A DNA stretch of 64,000 nucleotides from Laceyella sediminis (GTDB taxonomy: Bacteria; Bacillota; Bacilli; Thermoactinomycetales; Thermoactinomycetaceae), in the NCBI RefSeq assembly GCF_003003125.1, contig NZ_PVTZ01000013.1, positions 1 through 64,000 of the forward strand. Direction: 5' to 3'. This document shows, in pieces, positions 25,769-34,225 of this stretch (positions within the stretch are counted from its first letter, which is position 1; every line of letters begins with the position of its first letter). Both the position numbers and the translations under genes were made by a program. The notes beneath the pieces are model-generated. The model was not told the DNA's origin. It ran no database searches and saw only the letters and a program-made list of their open reading frames with translations.

Positions 25769-26251
25769 TTATCTGGAAACTACCGCCTTATGTACGGGTT
25801 TAACCTGTTTGATTTCCTTTCGATATTTTACTTCAACCGCTGCCACTGGTGCCGGAACATTGGCCCACAACCATTCACAGATCTCCGTTTTATCTTCAAT
25901 ATTTCCTGCAAACTTGATTCCATAGTAATTGAAACTTGCACGTTTAGGCCTAAGGGTTTCATCGTGGCGTGCATCCGCAAAAAATTTACTTGCAATAGGT
26001 GGGTATCCTAAATACTTCCCGGTAATCAATATTTCCTCTCTTGAATTCATTTCCACTCCAACCATTTCTGCAATATACCTGTTTTTCAATTTACCAGATT
26101 TAAAGAAGATGGTGGAACCACCATACTCATGATCGATGAAGACATTTGGATATCCTTTTGCTTTTAGTTCTTCTATCTCTTTTAGCTCGTACATGTGTGT
26201 GGCGAGATAGGCGGGTTTTAGACCGCGGAGAAAGGCTGAGAAACTGTTCAT
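25769..26251 (-). CDS. hypothetical protein, unknown function
   Basis: A 160-residue soluble protein that I do not recognise. It starts MNSFSAFLRGLKPAYLATHM at ATG 26251, behind GGAGGTAGTAAA; the longer frame to 26416 adds low-complexity residues without support. It contains several aromatic and lysine-rich stretches (GYPNVFIDHEYGGSTIFFKS, EICEWLWANVPAPVAAVEVK), no signal peptide and no membrane helix. Its start is only about 23-29 bases from the start of the divergent zinc-ribbon gene. A GGCGCA/TGCGCC hairpin lies just past its stop codon. Confidence 0.7.
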   Translation of the reverse strand: MNSFSAFLRGLKPAYLATHMYELKEIEELKAKGYPNVFIDHEYGGSTIFFKSGKLKNRYIAEMVGVEMNSREEILITGKYLGYPPIASKFFADARHDETLRPKRASFNYYGIKFAGNIEDKTEICEWLWANVPAPVAAVEVKYRKEIKQVKPVHKAVVSR

Positions 26252-26280
26252 TTTACTACCTCCAAGGAGAGTGGATGAAA

Positions 26281-26397
26281 ATGGCAAAGAAATATGAGTG
26301 TCCAGAATGTGAAAAAGAATATGAAACGGAAACGAGCAACCCCATCTGCCCTGAATGTTCCAAAGGTGGTACAAAAGTATACTTGGAAGAAAAATAA
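26281..26397 (+). CDS. small zinc-ribbon protein
   Basis: A 38-residue protein starting MAKKYECPECEKEYETETS at ATG 26281 (ATG 26275 is also in frame). Two CPEC knuckles, CPEC at residues 8-11 and CPEC near 26-29, form a rubredoxin-like or zinc-ribbon fold that should bind one zinc ion. AAGGAGAG lies nine bases upstream of the chosen start. A terminator follows directly. Function unknown; small ribbons of this kind may bind nucleic acid or act as metal sinks. Divergent from the 25769 gene. Confidence 0.75.
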   Translation: MAKKYECPECEKEYETETSNPICPECSKGGTKVYLEEK

Positions 26398-26402
26398 AAC
26401 GG

Positions 26403-26432
26403 AGACCAGGGAGCATTCCCCGGTCTTTTTAT
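26403..26432 (+). terminator. terminator of the zinc-ribbon gene
   Basis: GACCAGGG pairs with CCCCGGTC around AGCATT, followed by TTTTTATTTT. Confidence 0.8.
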
Positions 26433-26605
26433 TTTCTCTCCATGATGTACATCTCCTGCATCACCTGCTGTGAAGAAAAAAAGGGGATGTACCTGTAGCT
26501 TCTTTTTTTAATACTCATAATCACTATGACAGCTTAACGACGCTTTAGGCTTGAATTTTGTTTTTGCGGCGGAATGGCGTGATTAAACAGGAGGGGTTAG
26601 AGGAG

Positions 26606-26833
26606 ATGTCTGCCAAGCAATACATGGTCGATGGGGGAGCTGTGAATCAAGGGGCGGGCATCGGCCTGTCCATCGTCTCGCTGATGTTGCGAGTAGATGG
26701 AGCGGAGCCCGCATTTTTTCACTGCCCGTCGTTGACTTTGGCGCGCTTTTTCAACGCCACGTATCCCACTGCGACGGCAATCAGTGTGAGTGTGACTTGC
26801 ACCACATTTTGCTCGATGTGGATGAGACCGTGA
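26606..26833 (+). CDS. doubtful small ORF with strong ribosome site
   Basis: ATG 26606 follows AGGAGGGGTTAGAGGAG and encodes MSAKQYMVDGGAVNQGAGIG with a hydrophobic continuation LSIVSLML. The last third runs antisense through the TVP38-like gene, and that part looks like shadow sequence. It could be the truncated start of a lost gene. No family was recognised. Confidence 0.25.
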   Translation: MSAKQYMVDGGAVNQGAGIGLSIVSLMLRVDGAEPAFFHCPSLTLARFFNATYPTATAISVSVTCTTFCSMWMRP

Positions 26834-27282
26834 CTAAACCACACTTCCAAAGCCATTGAGGGGAGCTTGCCGATGGCGGTGGACAAGAAAAACACCGACA
26901 AGGGAACAGTGGTCAACGCACCGACGAGGTTGACGGCCCCAGCGGGAATGAACGGGGTGAGCCGGGCCAGGATTAGCGCGAGCCATTGTCTTAGGGGGGA
27001 TAGATTGTTTAAGGTCTGCATCCATCGCCAATGCGTATGTCGCTCCACCTTTGCTAGTTGAATACCTTTGCGGTAAAGGAGAAAAGCGGCGACTGAGCCG
27101 ATCACTTCCCCCAGCCAGGATAATAATCCGCCAAGCCAAGGCCCCCAAATCAACACATTGACGGTGGTGAGAAACACCGAAGGGATAAAACCGAGGACAT
27201 GAATGATGCCATTGAGCAACAAACTGGCGGGAATCGCCCAATATCCGAGCTCAGAGAATAGGTGCGCCAATGAGTTTTCCAT
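26719..27282 (-). CDS. TVP38/TMEM64 (VTT domain) family membrane protein
   Basis: A 187-residue integral membrane protein related to the DedA/VTT superfamily, with helices from ELGYWAIPASLLLNGIIHVL onward. The conserved region LIWGPWLGGLLSWLGEVIGS and the basic loop before ARLTPFIPAGAVNLVGALTT are present; these re-entrant loops are implicated in lipid flipping in relatives. ATG 27282 has GGAGG six bases upstream; the frame upstream to 27351 lacks support. It is a monocistronic gene with no obvious partner. The exact substrate is unknown. Confidence 0.86.
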   Translation of the reverse strand: MENSLAHLFSELGYWAIPASLLLNGIIHVLGFIPSVFLTTVNVLIWGPWLGGLLSWLGEVIGSVAAFLLYRKGIQLAKVERHTHWRWMQTLNNLSPLRQWLALILARLTPFIPAGAVNLVGALTTVPLSVFFLSTAIGKLPSMALEVWFSHGLIHIEQNVVQVTLTLIAVAVGYVALKKRAKVNDGQ

Positions 27283-27392
27283 TAAAATCCTCCAATAAAT
27301 GACTTCCATCTTACATGCCTTTTGATTTGTTATAACATAAAACCGTTCCAACGTCGCCTTTCGTCGGCCATTGCCTAAAAACGTTCTTTACA

Positions 27393-27412
27393 TACTATGG
27401 TGGGGTATAGTA
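27393..27412. promoter_or_regulatory. CsoR-like copper operator upstream of copZ
   Basis: TACTATGGTGGGGTATAGTA has inverted arms TACTAT/ATAGTA around a G-tract, which matches the pattern of CsoR sites (ATACC..GGGGTAT). A -10-like TATAGT overlaps its right arm. The csoR gene itself is not in the window. Confidence 0.6.
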
Positions 27413-27529
27413 CCATGGGTGAAAAGGAGCTGATGTGTCACTCGATGCGATCTACTATATATGCGGCAGAGTGAGCGATGAGAGGTTGAGCTCCTATTGA
27501 AAATAATGAAGAAAAGAGGCGGATTCCGC

Positions 27530-27736
27530 ATGCGCATGATCAAAGAAACCTTGCGGGTGGAAGGCATGTCTTGTAACCATTGTGCCAATGCCGTCACGGG
27601 GGCACTTAAGGAATTGGCAGCGGAAGCGACGGTTGATTTAAAAGCCGGCATGGTTACTGTGGCATACGATGAGAGTCGGGCCAATATGGAACAAATCAAA
27701 GCGGCGATTGAAGAGCAAGGGTATGATGTCATTTAA
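27530..27736 (+). CDS. copZ: copper chaperone CopZ-type heavy-metal-associated protein
   Basis: A 68-residue single HMA domain, the standard CopZ size. The Cu(I)-binding loop GMSCNHC (residues 12-18) has both cysteines, and the beta-alpha-beta-beta-alpha-beta pattern continues through VDLKAGMVTVAYDESRANME to the C-terminus. It is cytoplasmic and would pass copper to a CopA ATPase, which is not encoded here. ATG 27530 is favoured over 27497 because it gives the normal chaperone N-terminus. The CsoR-like operator about 120 bases upstream suggests copper induction. A long hairpin follows its stop. Confidence 0.88.
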   Translation: MRMIKETLRVEGMSCNHCANAVTGALKELAAEATVDLKAGMVTVAYDESRANMEQIKAAIEEQGYDVI

Positions 27737-27764
27737 CCGCTTGACATCTGTAAAATGAAATAGT

Positions 27765-27812
27765 CAGGCCGTGGGTATTCACGATAGAAATGCCCGCGGC
27801 CTGCTCGTTTTG
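27765..27812 (+). terminator. hairpin terminator after copZ
   Basis: CAGGCCGTGGGTATT pairs with AAATGCCCGCGGCCTG with small mismatches and is followed by CTCGTTTTG. Moderate terminator. Confidence 0.6.
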
Positions 27813-27916
27813 TATCGCCTTGTAGCAAATCTGCGCAAGTTTACCATTTGTTCAACTATTGTTAATTTAATGTTAAGGAAATTCGGGTAATAAAGGATTC
27901 GGAAACGGGTGCTTTC

Positions 27917-29380
27917 ATGAACAACAAGAGAAAAAGATTTGCCCTTGCCATGGCAGCCTGCTTATCTGTAACAACGATCTTGTCAAGTAACGTCAGTTTT
28001 GCTGAAACGACTGCATCGACAGAAGATCCTGCATGGACAACTTGGTTGCAAAAGCGTTCTCATGCTGTGGAAAAGCTGGCTCCTAGCCAAGGGGACACTT
28101 ATCGCGATTTACGCTTTTTGAAAAAGGTCCTGAAAGGCAAACGAGTCGTCATGTTGGGGGAAAGCTCACATGGTGCCGCTGAGTTCAACTCCGCCAAAGC
28201 GAGATTGATCCAGTATTTGCATGAAGAGCTGGATTATGATGTCATCGCTTTTGAATCCGGTCTGGTTGAAACGGCCGCCGCCGATTTGCACGCAGGACAA
28301 GCGACTCCGCTAAATACAATGCAGAACGCCATTTATGGCATATGGCACACAAAAGAAACGCTCCCGCTCTTCGAATATTTGAAAAAGGAGAAAAACAGCA
28401 AAGATCCGCTCACGCTTGCTGGGTTTGACATGCAACCGCAAGGCAACTATCAAGAATTTTTGAAGAAATGGTTCGAGTCTGTCGATCCGGCCATGGCGGA
28501 AAAAGCGTATCAAACGGAAAGTCGTTTTCTGCAAACCTATGCCACAGAAACCGATGTGGAGCGGTTCCGCGCTGAAAAAGGGTCATTGATCAACGCTTAT
28601 AAGGATCTGCTGAAGTTTGTTCGGGATAACAAACGAGCATTGTCCAGCCGTTACCCGAAACATCCCAAATTGATCGCAATTACTGAATATGCGTTGCGAG
28701 ACCGCATTCACACCATCGATCACATTTTGGAGAAATATATCCTGTTTGCCAAGTATATGCAAGAGGAGAAATACGAAGAAGCTCAAAAGGCGTTGGATGA
28801 AGCCTCCGTGTTGCGGGATCAAGCAATGGCGAAGCACCTCACTTGGTTGGCCGAAAAACTGTATCCTAACAAAAAGATCATTGTATGGGCGCATAATATC
28901 CATGTTCGAAAAGCCAACACCAAGACCGTCAACCCATACAGAACTTCCGTACCTACCATGGGGCAGCTGTTGCCACACCGCATGAAAAACAAATCGTATG
29001 TGGTCGGTCTGTACATGAATCGTGGGGTTTCCGCGCTTAACAACAGGGAGCCTGCGCCGGTGCGCTATCCTCATCCGGAAGGCAATCTGGAGTCCATTCT
29101 GGAGAAAGCCGGACACACCAATTTGTTTGTGGATTTGTTGCGTCAAGGCAACAAACCAGGTACCAAATGGATGTACACGGAACGCCAAGCCCTAGACTGG
29201 GGGCTGTGGGATGAGAAGTTGGTACCACGCGAACAGTATGACGGAATTTTATTTATTGATGAGACGCACATGCCTGCATATATTGACAACCAAACCAAAT
29301 CTCTCAAATCCGCGCCCTCCGTTCGTTCTGCATCCGGGGTAGAGCCTTGGGTTCACGGATCGATCTGGGGACACAGATAA
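27917..29380 (+). CDS. secreted erythromycin-esterase family protein
   Basis: A 487-residue protein with a Sec signal peptide (RFALAMAACLSVTTILSSNV..SFAET). The Ere/succinoglycan-like fold shows its conserved motifs: VVMLGESSHGAAEF (catalytic histidine region near residue 87), DVIAFESGLVE, LAGFDMQPQG and IIVWAHNIHVRK. The active macrolide esterases EreA/EreB are cytosolic, so an exported member of this family more likely acts on another ester or lactone; resistance should not be assumed. Single-gene unit with a strong terminator. The start ATG 27917 is supported by position only (weak ribosome site GGGTGCTTTC). Confidence 0.85.
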   Translation: MNNKRKRFALAMAACLSVTTILSSNVSFAETTASTEDPAWTTWLQKRSHAVEKLAPSQGDTYRDLRFLKKVLKGKRVVMLGESSHGAAEFNSAKARLIQYLHEELDYDVIAFESGLVETAAADLHAGQATPLNTMQNAIYGIWHTKETLPLFEYLKKEKNSKDPLTLAGFDMQPQGNYQEFLKKWFESVDPAMAEKAYQTESRFLQTYATETDVERFRAEKGSLINAYKDLLKFVRDNKRALSSRYPKHPKLIAITEYALRDRIHTIDHILEKYILFAKYMQEEKYEEAQKALDEASVLRDQAMAKHLTWLAEKLYPNKKIIVWAHNIHVRKANTKTVNPYRTSVPTMGQLLPHRMKNKSYVVGLYMNRGVSALNNREPAPVRYPHPEGNLESILEKAGHTNLFVDLLRQGNKPGTKWMYTERQALDWGLWDEKLVPREQYDGILFIDETHMPAYIDNQTKSLKSAPSVRSASGVEPWVHGSIWGHR

Positions 29381-29395
29381 ATATCGTGCTCAACT

Positions 29396-29430
29396 AGCGG
29401 CCCAATCCCAAAGCAAGGGATTGGGCCGCT
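29396..29430 (+). terminator. terminator of the erythromycin-esterase-like gene
   Basis: AGCGGCCCAATCCC pairs perfectly with GGGATTGGGCCGCT around AAAGCAA. The following GGTTGTCGTT is a poor U tract, but the stem is very stable. Confidence 0.7.
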
Positions 29431-29678
29431 GGTTGTCGTTGGAGTAGCATAAACCAGTCAACAAAAAAAGGTGGATCAGGATAAATATTCAATGTTTCAT
29501 CCATATATTTCATTATAAAATGCCAAAAGTACAAAGGAGATGTTTGTTTTTTAGCTTAATTTATTATTATAACAGTTAATTAATTTAGAATTTATAGAAT
29601 ATATCTTGACAATAATAGTTATCTGATGAATAATATTTTTGGAAGTTGAGTTTAACATTTTAGAAAGGTGTGAATATA

Positions 29679-30641
29679 TTGGCCAAAAAGAAGCGCATAG
29701 GGCTGTCGATTGTTTCTCTGTCCCTTTCGGCTGTTCTCGCTTTGCCGCTAGCAGTAGGCACACCAACCGCAAGTGCGACATCGGGCAAGCTTTCACCACA
29801 TACGCCTGTGTCCAGTGACGGCACTATTTTTGAAGCGGCGAAGACCTTTAGCGGTGTTGTGACCGAGGCCAATGGTTCCTATGTGAAAGGGTATGAAGGA
29901 ACAGGCAAAAAGTCCCCGGTTAAGATCAAAGGAGGCAACGTGGCTCCCGTCCGTTCCGCAGAGGGGAACGAAGGCGACGTGAGCACCGAATCCGTGATCG
30001 GCACGGATGAGCGCACCCGGGTGACCACCACTACTACATATCCCTACCGCGCTATCGCTCATATTGAAAGCGATATCGGTGGTTGTACCGGTTGGATGAT
30101 TGACGCCGACACTGTGGCGACGGCGGGTCACTGCATTTATGATCCGGGTTCCGGCAAATGGGCTTCTTGGGCCAAAGTATACCCCGGACGCAACGGAAGC
30201 ACCGCTCCGTATGGTTACGCCAATGCGGTAAACTTCTTCTCCGTCACGGGCTGGACGCAAAATGGCGACACCAACTATGATTATGGTGCGATCAAATTGG
30301 ATAAGCCCATCGGCGACAGCACGGGATGGTTTGGTTTGCGCGTGGTATCCGGTTCGTTGAATGGGATGGCGCAAAACATCAGCGGGTACCCCGGTGACAA
30401 AACCTACGGTACCCAGTGGGAGGATGCCGACCAAGTTCGTGAAACTTACACATATAAAGTGCACTATGCCAATGATACCTACGGCGGACAAAGTGGCTCG
30501 CCGGTTTACAACTCCAGCAGTTGCGGCACTTGTAGCATCGCTATCCACACCAATGGCGTATATGGCGGCAACCCTTACAATCGGGGAACCCGTATTACTC
30601 AAGAGGTGTTTAATAATCTGAACACTTGGAAAAACAGATAA
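29679..30641 (+). CDS. secreted glutamyl endopeptidase (V8/Blase-type serine protease)
   Basis: Preproenzyme of 320 residues from TTG 29679 (GTG 29670 also possible). A signal peptide (IGLSIVSLSLSAVLALPLAV..ASA) and a propeptide of about 60 residues precede the mature start near SVIGTDERTRVTTTTTYPYR, a sequence very like the processing site of Bacillus glutamyl endopeptidases. The catalytic triad is H151 in TAGHC, D201 in NYDYGAIKLD and S272 in GGQSGSPV. It cleaves after glutamate, and to a lesser degree aspartate, outside the cell. The TTG start has AGAAAGG ten bases upstream. A strong terminator follows. Confidence 0.93.
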   Translation: MAKKKRIGLSIVSLSLSAVLALPLAVGTPTASATSGKLSPHTPVSSDGTIFEAAKTFSGVVTEANGSYVKGYEGTGKKSPVKIKGGNVAPVRSAEGNEGDVSTESVIGTDERTRVTTTTTYPYRAIAHIESDIGGCTGWMIDADTVATAGHCIYDPGSGKWASWAKVYPGRNGSTAPYGYANAVNFFSVTGWTQNGDTNYDYGAIKLDKPIGDSTGWFGLRVVSGSLNGMAQNISGYPGDKTYGTQWEDADQVRETYTYKVHYANDTYGGQSGSPVYNSSSCGTCSIAIHTNGVYGGNPYNRGTRITQEVFNNLNTWKNR

Positions 30642-30660
30642 TTCCATACAAAAATGATTT

Positions 30661-30703
30661 CCTTCCCTGATTGTCGCCAATCAGGGAAGGGCTTTTTTTT
30701 TTT
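30661..30703 (+). terminator. terminator of the glutamyl endopeptidase gene
   Basis: CCTTCCCTGATT pairs perfectly with AATCAGGGAAGG around GTCGCC, followed by eleven Ts after GC. Confidence 0.93.
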
Positions 30704-31243
30704 ATAGCCGTGTGCTACGGGCATTGTGTTAGAAGTAGGGAGCCCACGCGCTTCCAGCCACCGAAGCAATGGATTACATTGCGCCAGACAAACACCACTT
30801 GTTTCGACAGGTGGTGTTTGTCTGTTTGCTCGTCGATTTCCATTCCCGAGGTGATGTGCGCCTCCAAGCGGTACGATGGAAAGGGGATGCGTTTATATTT
30901 TCTATAAAAATAAGTTTAATCAGAAGTATGTTATTATTTAATACCCCACGCTAAATCGACGGAAAGCACAGGTGAAGGGATCATAAAGGGAGTAACAGAA
31001 AGGGCTTGAATTTTTATAAATGCGTGAAAATCAACCGCCAACCGCAAAGGACAGAGGGAGCCGTCTTTGCCGCATGTGCTCCTAATGTTTGATTAATGTT
31101 CCTTTTACCTGTTTGGTGTTTGCTTTGGGAAAAGGGGAGATGGGGTTTGGTTTCCGTCTTTTCTTTGTTATACAATGTTGATTGTTGATGACTTCACAAG
31201 ATGGTAGAAACAGCAGGCGCGGATGCATGAAAGGATGTTAAAG
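30704..31243. other. 540-bp non-coding interval with a 14-bp perfect hairpin
   Basis: No convincing gene is present. The striking feature is CAGACAAACACCAC (30785-30798) pairing perfectly with GTGGTGTTTGTCTG (30811-30824) around a 12-base loop. The rest is mixed GC and AT-rich sequence leading into topB, with no clear promoter recognised. Confidence 0.4.
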
Positions 31244-33436
31244 ATGAGCAAAACAGTGGTGTTGGCTGAAAAGCCTTCCGTTGGTAAAGACATAGCGAAG
31301 GTGTTGCGCTGCCATAAACAAGGTAATGGGTATTTCGAGGGGGACCGGTATGTGGTGACCTGGGCCTTTGGCCATTTGGTTACCCACGCTGACCCGGAAG
31401 CGTACGGTGAGCAATATAAGAAATGGCGCTTGGAGGACTTGCCCTTGCTTCCTGACCGCTTGAAATTGGTGGTGATCAAGAAGACAGGTAGGCAATTCCA
31501 ACAGGTGAAGCAATTGATGTCCAGACCAGATGTGAAAGAGATCGTCATCGCCACCGACGCAGGGCGCGAAGGGGAATTGGTGGCGCGCTGGGTGATTGAG
31601 AAAGCGCATGTTAAAAAGCCGATTAAGCGCCTGTGGATCTCATCCGTGACGGATAAGGCGATCAAGGAAGGATTTCAGCGCCTTAGGGACGGCAAAGAGT
31701 ACGAGAACCTATATCATTCAGCTGCGGCGCGGGCGGAGGCCGATTGGTTGGTGGGAATTAACGCAACGCGGGCCCTGACCTGCAAGCATAACGCCCAGCT
31801 TTCTTGCGGACGGGTGCAGACGCCTACGTTGGCGATGATCGCCCAACGCGAAGCGGAGATCAAGAACTTTAAGCCAAAAGCTTTCTACGGGATGGAAGCG
31901 GAGGCCGAAAATGGTCTCAAGTTGGTCTGGCAGGATGGCAAATCGAAGGATTGGCGCATCTTCTCGCAAGAAAAGCGCGATCGGTTGCTTTCCATGTTGG
32001 GCAATCGGGAAGCGGTTGTCACCGAAGTGCGGAAGACCAAAAAGAAACGTTTTGCCCCATCGCTTTATGATCTGACCGAATTGCAAAGGGAAGCCAACCA
32101 GCGGTTTGGCTATTCCGCAAAGGAAACGCTGTCCACCCTGCAATCGCTGTACGAATATCATAAAGTGGTCACGTATCCCCGTACTGATTCCAGGTATCTC
32201 TCTTCCGACATCGTGAGCACCTTGAAGGATCGTATCGAGGCTTGCCGGGTCGGGCCGTATGTCCAGCTGGCCCAGCAGGCCCGCCTCCATCTGAAACCGG
32301 GTAAACATGTTGTGGATGATAGCAAAGTATCGGATCACCACGCGATCATTCCCACGGAAGAACCGGTGTTTCTGGACAAGTTGAGCGTTAAGGAGCGGAA
32401 GATCTATGACCTTGTCGTCAAACGGTTTTTGGCGGTGATGTACCCACCGTTTGAATATGAGCAAACCACGGTGCGGGCGGACATTGGCGGCGAGACGTTT
32501 GTCGCCAAAGGGAAAGTGATCTTGGCGCAGGGTTGGAAACAGGTTTATGGCGATTTGGTGGAAGAGGAAGAAGAAAAGGAAGGCATCAAAGAGCAAATAT
32601 TGCCGAAGCTGACTGAAGGACAACGACTCGCCATCCGCGCGATCAACCCGACCCAAGGGGAAACCAAGCCGCCGGAACTGTTTACGGAGGGCAGTCTGCT
32701 CGCGGCAATGGAGAATCCAGCCAAGTTCATGGGCAATGAGCGGAAAGATTTGATCAAAACATTGGGAGAAACCGGTGGGTTGGGCACAGTGGCTACCCGT
32801 GCCGACATCATTGAAAAATTGTTTGACAGCTACCTGATCGAAAAAAACGGCAAGCATATCCGTATCACTTCCAAAGGAAAGCAGCTCCTCGATTTGGTGC
32901 CGGAAGAACTGAAGTCGCCGGCATTGACGGCCAAATGGGAGCAAAAGCTGAGTGCAATTGCCAAAGGGAAGCTGAACAAAGCCGCTTTTGTCTCAGAGAT
33001 GAGGGGGTATGCCAAGGCCGTGGTCAACGAGATCAAAGAAAGCGAGAAAACGTTTCGGCATGATAATCTGTCGACCAAAAAATGCCCGGACTGCGGCAAA
33101 CGGTTGTTGGAAGTGAAGGGCAAAAAAGGGCAGATGCTGGTTTGTCAGGATCGGGAATGCGGGTACCGCAAGAGCGTCTCTATCGTCACCAATGCTCGGT
33201 GCCCCGAATGCAAGAAGAAGCTGGAACTGCGCGGAGAAGGGGAGGGCCGGATCTTCGTCTGCACCTGCGGCCACCGCGAGAAGTACGCAGCATTCCAACA
33301 ACGCAAAGAGAAAGAGAAAAAAGGCAAGGTGTCGCGACGGGAGATTGCCAACTATATCAAACAGCAAAATAAGCAACAAGAAGAAGGGCATCCTGCTTTG
33401 AAAGAAGCACTGTCCAAGTTGTTTAAACAAGATTAA
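31244..33436 (+). CDS. topB: DNA topoisomerase III
   Basis: Type IA topoisomerase of 730 residues. TOPRIM begins MSKTVVLAEKPSVGKDIAKV and includes the metal-binding IATDAGREGELVARW. The active-site tyrosine is Y311 in VTYPRTDSRYL. The central region SCGRVQTPTLAMIAQRE and the GLGTVATRADIIE motif are typical. The C-terminus carries two four-cysteine zinc ribbons (CPDCGKRL..CQDRECGY and CPECKKKL..CTCGH). It decatenates and relaxes DNA during replication and repair. ATG 31244 follows AAAGGATG. It is longer than E. coli TopB because of the zinc ribbons, but normal for Bacillota. It may be part of an accessory element, since Bacillota often carry extra topB copies on plasmids. Confidence 0.95.
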   Translation: MSKTVVLAEKPSVGKDIAKVLRCHKQGNGYFEGDRYVVTWAFGHLVTHADPEAYGEQYKKWRLEDLPLLPDRLKLVVIKKTGRQFQQVKQLMSRPDVKEIVIATDAGREGELVARWVIEKAHVKKPIKRLWISSVTDKAIKEGFQRLRDGKEYENLYHSAAARAEADWLVGINATRALTCKHNAQLSCGRVQTPTLAMIAQREAEIKNFKPKAFYGMEAEAENGLKLVWQDGKSKDWRIFSQEKRDRLLSMLGNREAVVTEVRKTKKKRFAPSLYDLTELQREANQRFGYSAKETLSTLQSLYEYHKVVTYPRTDSRYLSSDIVSTLKDRIEACRVGPYVQLAQQARLHLKPGKHVVDDSKVSDHHAIIPTEEPVFLDKLSVKERKIYDLVVKRFLAVMYPPFEYEQTTVRADIGGETFVAKGKVILAQGWKQVYGDLVEEEEEKEGIKEQILPKLTEGQRLAIRAINPTQGETKPPELFTEGSLLAAMENPAKFMGNERKDLIKTLGETGGLGTVATRADIIEKLFDSYLIEKNGKHIRITSKGKQLLDLVPEELKSPALTAKWEQKLSAIAKGKLNKAAFVSEMRGYAKAVVNEIKESEKTFRHDNLSTKKCPDCGKRLLEVKGKKGQMLVCQDRECGYRKSVSIVTNARCPECKKKLELRGEGEGRIFVCTCGHREKYAAFQQRKEKEKKGKVSRREIANYIKQQNKQQEEGHPALKEALSKLFKQD

Positions 33437-33472
33437 TGCCGCTTGGCGCAAGAGATGCCGTTAACCAATTAA

Positions 33473-33515
33473 AAACCGCTCGCCTCCACATCAGATGATA
33501 GAAGGCGGGCGGTTT
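33473..33515 (+). terminator. terminator of topB
   Basis: AAACCGCTCGCCT pairs with AGGCGGGCGGTTT (one G-T wobble) across a 17-base loop. Confidence 0.75.
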
Positions 33516-33593
33516 CATGACTGATTGCATTGTCTATCCGTCGAAACCGAGTGTGTCCTAGATAAATTTGTGGCTTAATCAGGCTCAATGGCG

Positions 33594-33746
33594 CTAGCTG
33601 AATTTTTTAAGAATTTGCCGCAAGGCGAACAATGACAGCAAGAAGGCAGTAGAAGACAATGTGAGCGAGGCACGGGCAAAGAGTCGTTGCACCGCGCGGC
33701 TACAACCATGGGAGTTCACCCTTAAGATGCGTGTGAATGTTTTCAT
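33594..33746 (-). CDS. possible 50-residue small membrane protein
   Basis: ATG at 33746 (minus strand) follows AGGAGAG with a 5-base spacer and encodes MKTFTRILRVNSHGCSRAVQ, then RLFARASLTLSSTAFLLSLF and a basic end. It has one hydrophobic helix flanked by arginines. It is not assigned to any family. The ribosome site is good, but the frame is too short to be certain, and the lack of neighbours on its strand gives no context. Confidence 0.4.
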   Translation of the reverse strand: MKTFTRILRVNSHGCSRAVQRLFARASLTLSSTAFLLSLFALRQILKKFS

Positions 33747-33870
33747 ATTTCACTCTCCTGCTTGCGGAATAAAGCAATACATCGGACTATAGGCATTTTT
33801 ATTTATATTTATATAAAACATTATATCATCCGTAATTAAGAGAAACATAGCGGTGAAGGAGGGTGAATTG

Positions 33871-34059
33871 GTGACAATGCTGGGACAACTGTGGATAGTG
33901 GAGGTTAAAAAATTTCTTTATGAAGAGATGTCTGCTCCAAAAGCGAAAATCTATGCAATCAAAGGCTTTTGGGGTATCAGTGGTGCGGTGGCACAAGGGA
34001 TCACGGATGATTTTGGACAAGGTGTAGCCAGCGTCAAGTGCAAATTTGTGTTAAACTAA
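33871..34059 (+). CDS. small hypothetical protein
   Basis: A 62-residue product starting at GTG 33871, eight bases after AAGGAGG. The sequence runs LWIVEVKKFLYEEMSAPKAK, then IYAIKGFWGISGAVAQGITD, ending VKCKFVLN. No domain is recognised. The strong ribosome site and single-gene position support a real gene. Upstream is AT-rich sequence with possible promoter elements (ATATAAAACATTATATC), not assigned. Confidence 0.55.
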   Translation: MTMLGQLWIVEVKKFLYEEMSAPKAKIYAIKGFWGISGAVAQGITDDFGQGVASVKCKFVLN

Positions 34060-34074
34060 AACAAAAGAAAGTAA

Positions 34075-34225
34075 TATGTTAAGTGTTTTTTGGATACAAA
34101 AGGTGTGCTGACGGTACCCCTTCGGGGGATTCCCATGCTGCCTGCATCCGATGGATACACTGTGGACATGTGATGGCAAAATATGGGTGGTGCCGTCCGC
34201 CCCAAACCTAACCAAACCACTAGTC
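34075..34225 (+). promoter_or_regulatory. structured leader upstream of the yitT-like gene
   Basis: The leader contains TACCCCTTCGGGGGAT (a stable UUCG tetraloop hairpin near 34118-34134), complementary ATGCTGCCTGCAT and ATCCGATGGAT segments, and ends before the AAAGGAGG at 34226. Compact stacked hairpins suggest a cis-acting RNA. I cannot match it to a known riboswitch. Confidence 0.3.

Noticed and set aside
29793-30680. A 295-codon open frame on the minus strand
   Set aside because: Antisense to the glutamyl endopeptidase with its complete catalytic triad, and it also runs through that gene's terminator.
30787-30916. A 42-codon minus-strand frame starting MEIDEQTDKHH in the interval before topB
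   Set aside because: It has no usable ribosome site and is largely the translation of the perfect hairpin at 30785-30824.
31718-32944. A 408-codon open frame on the minus strand
   Set aside because: Antisense to topB, which has all topoisomerase motifs. The frame lacks a start signal and recognisable domains.
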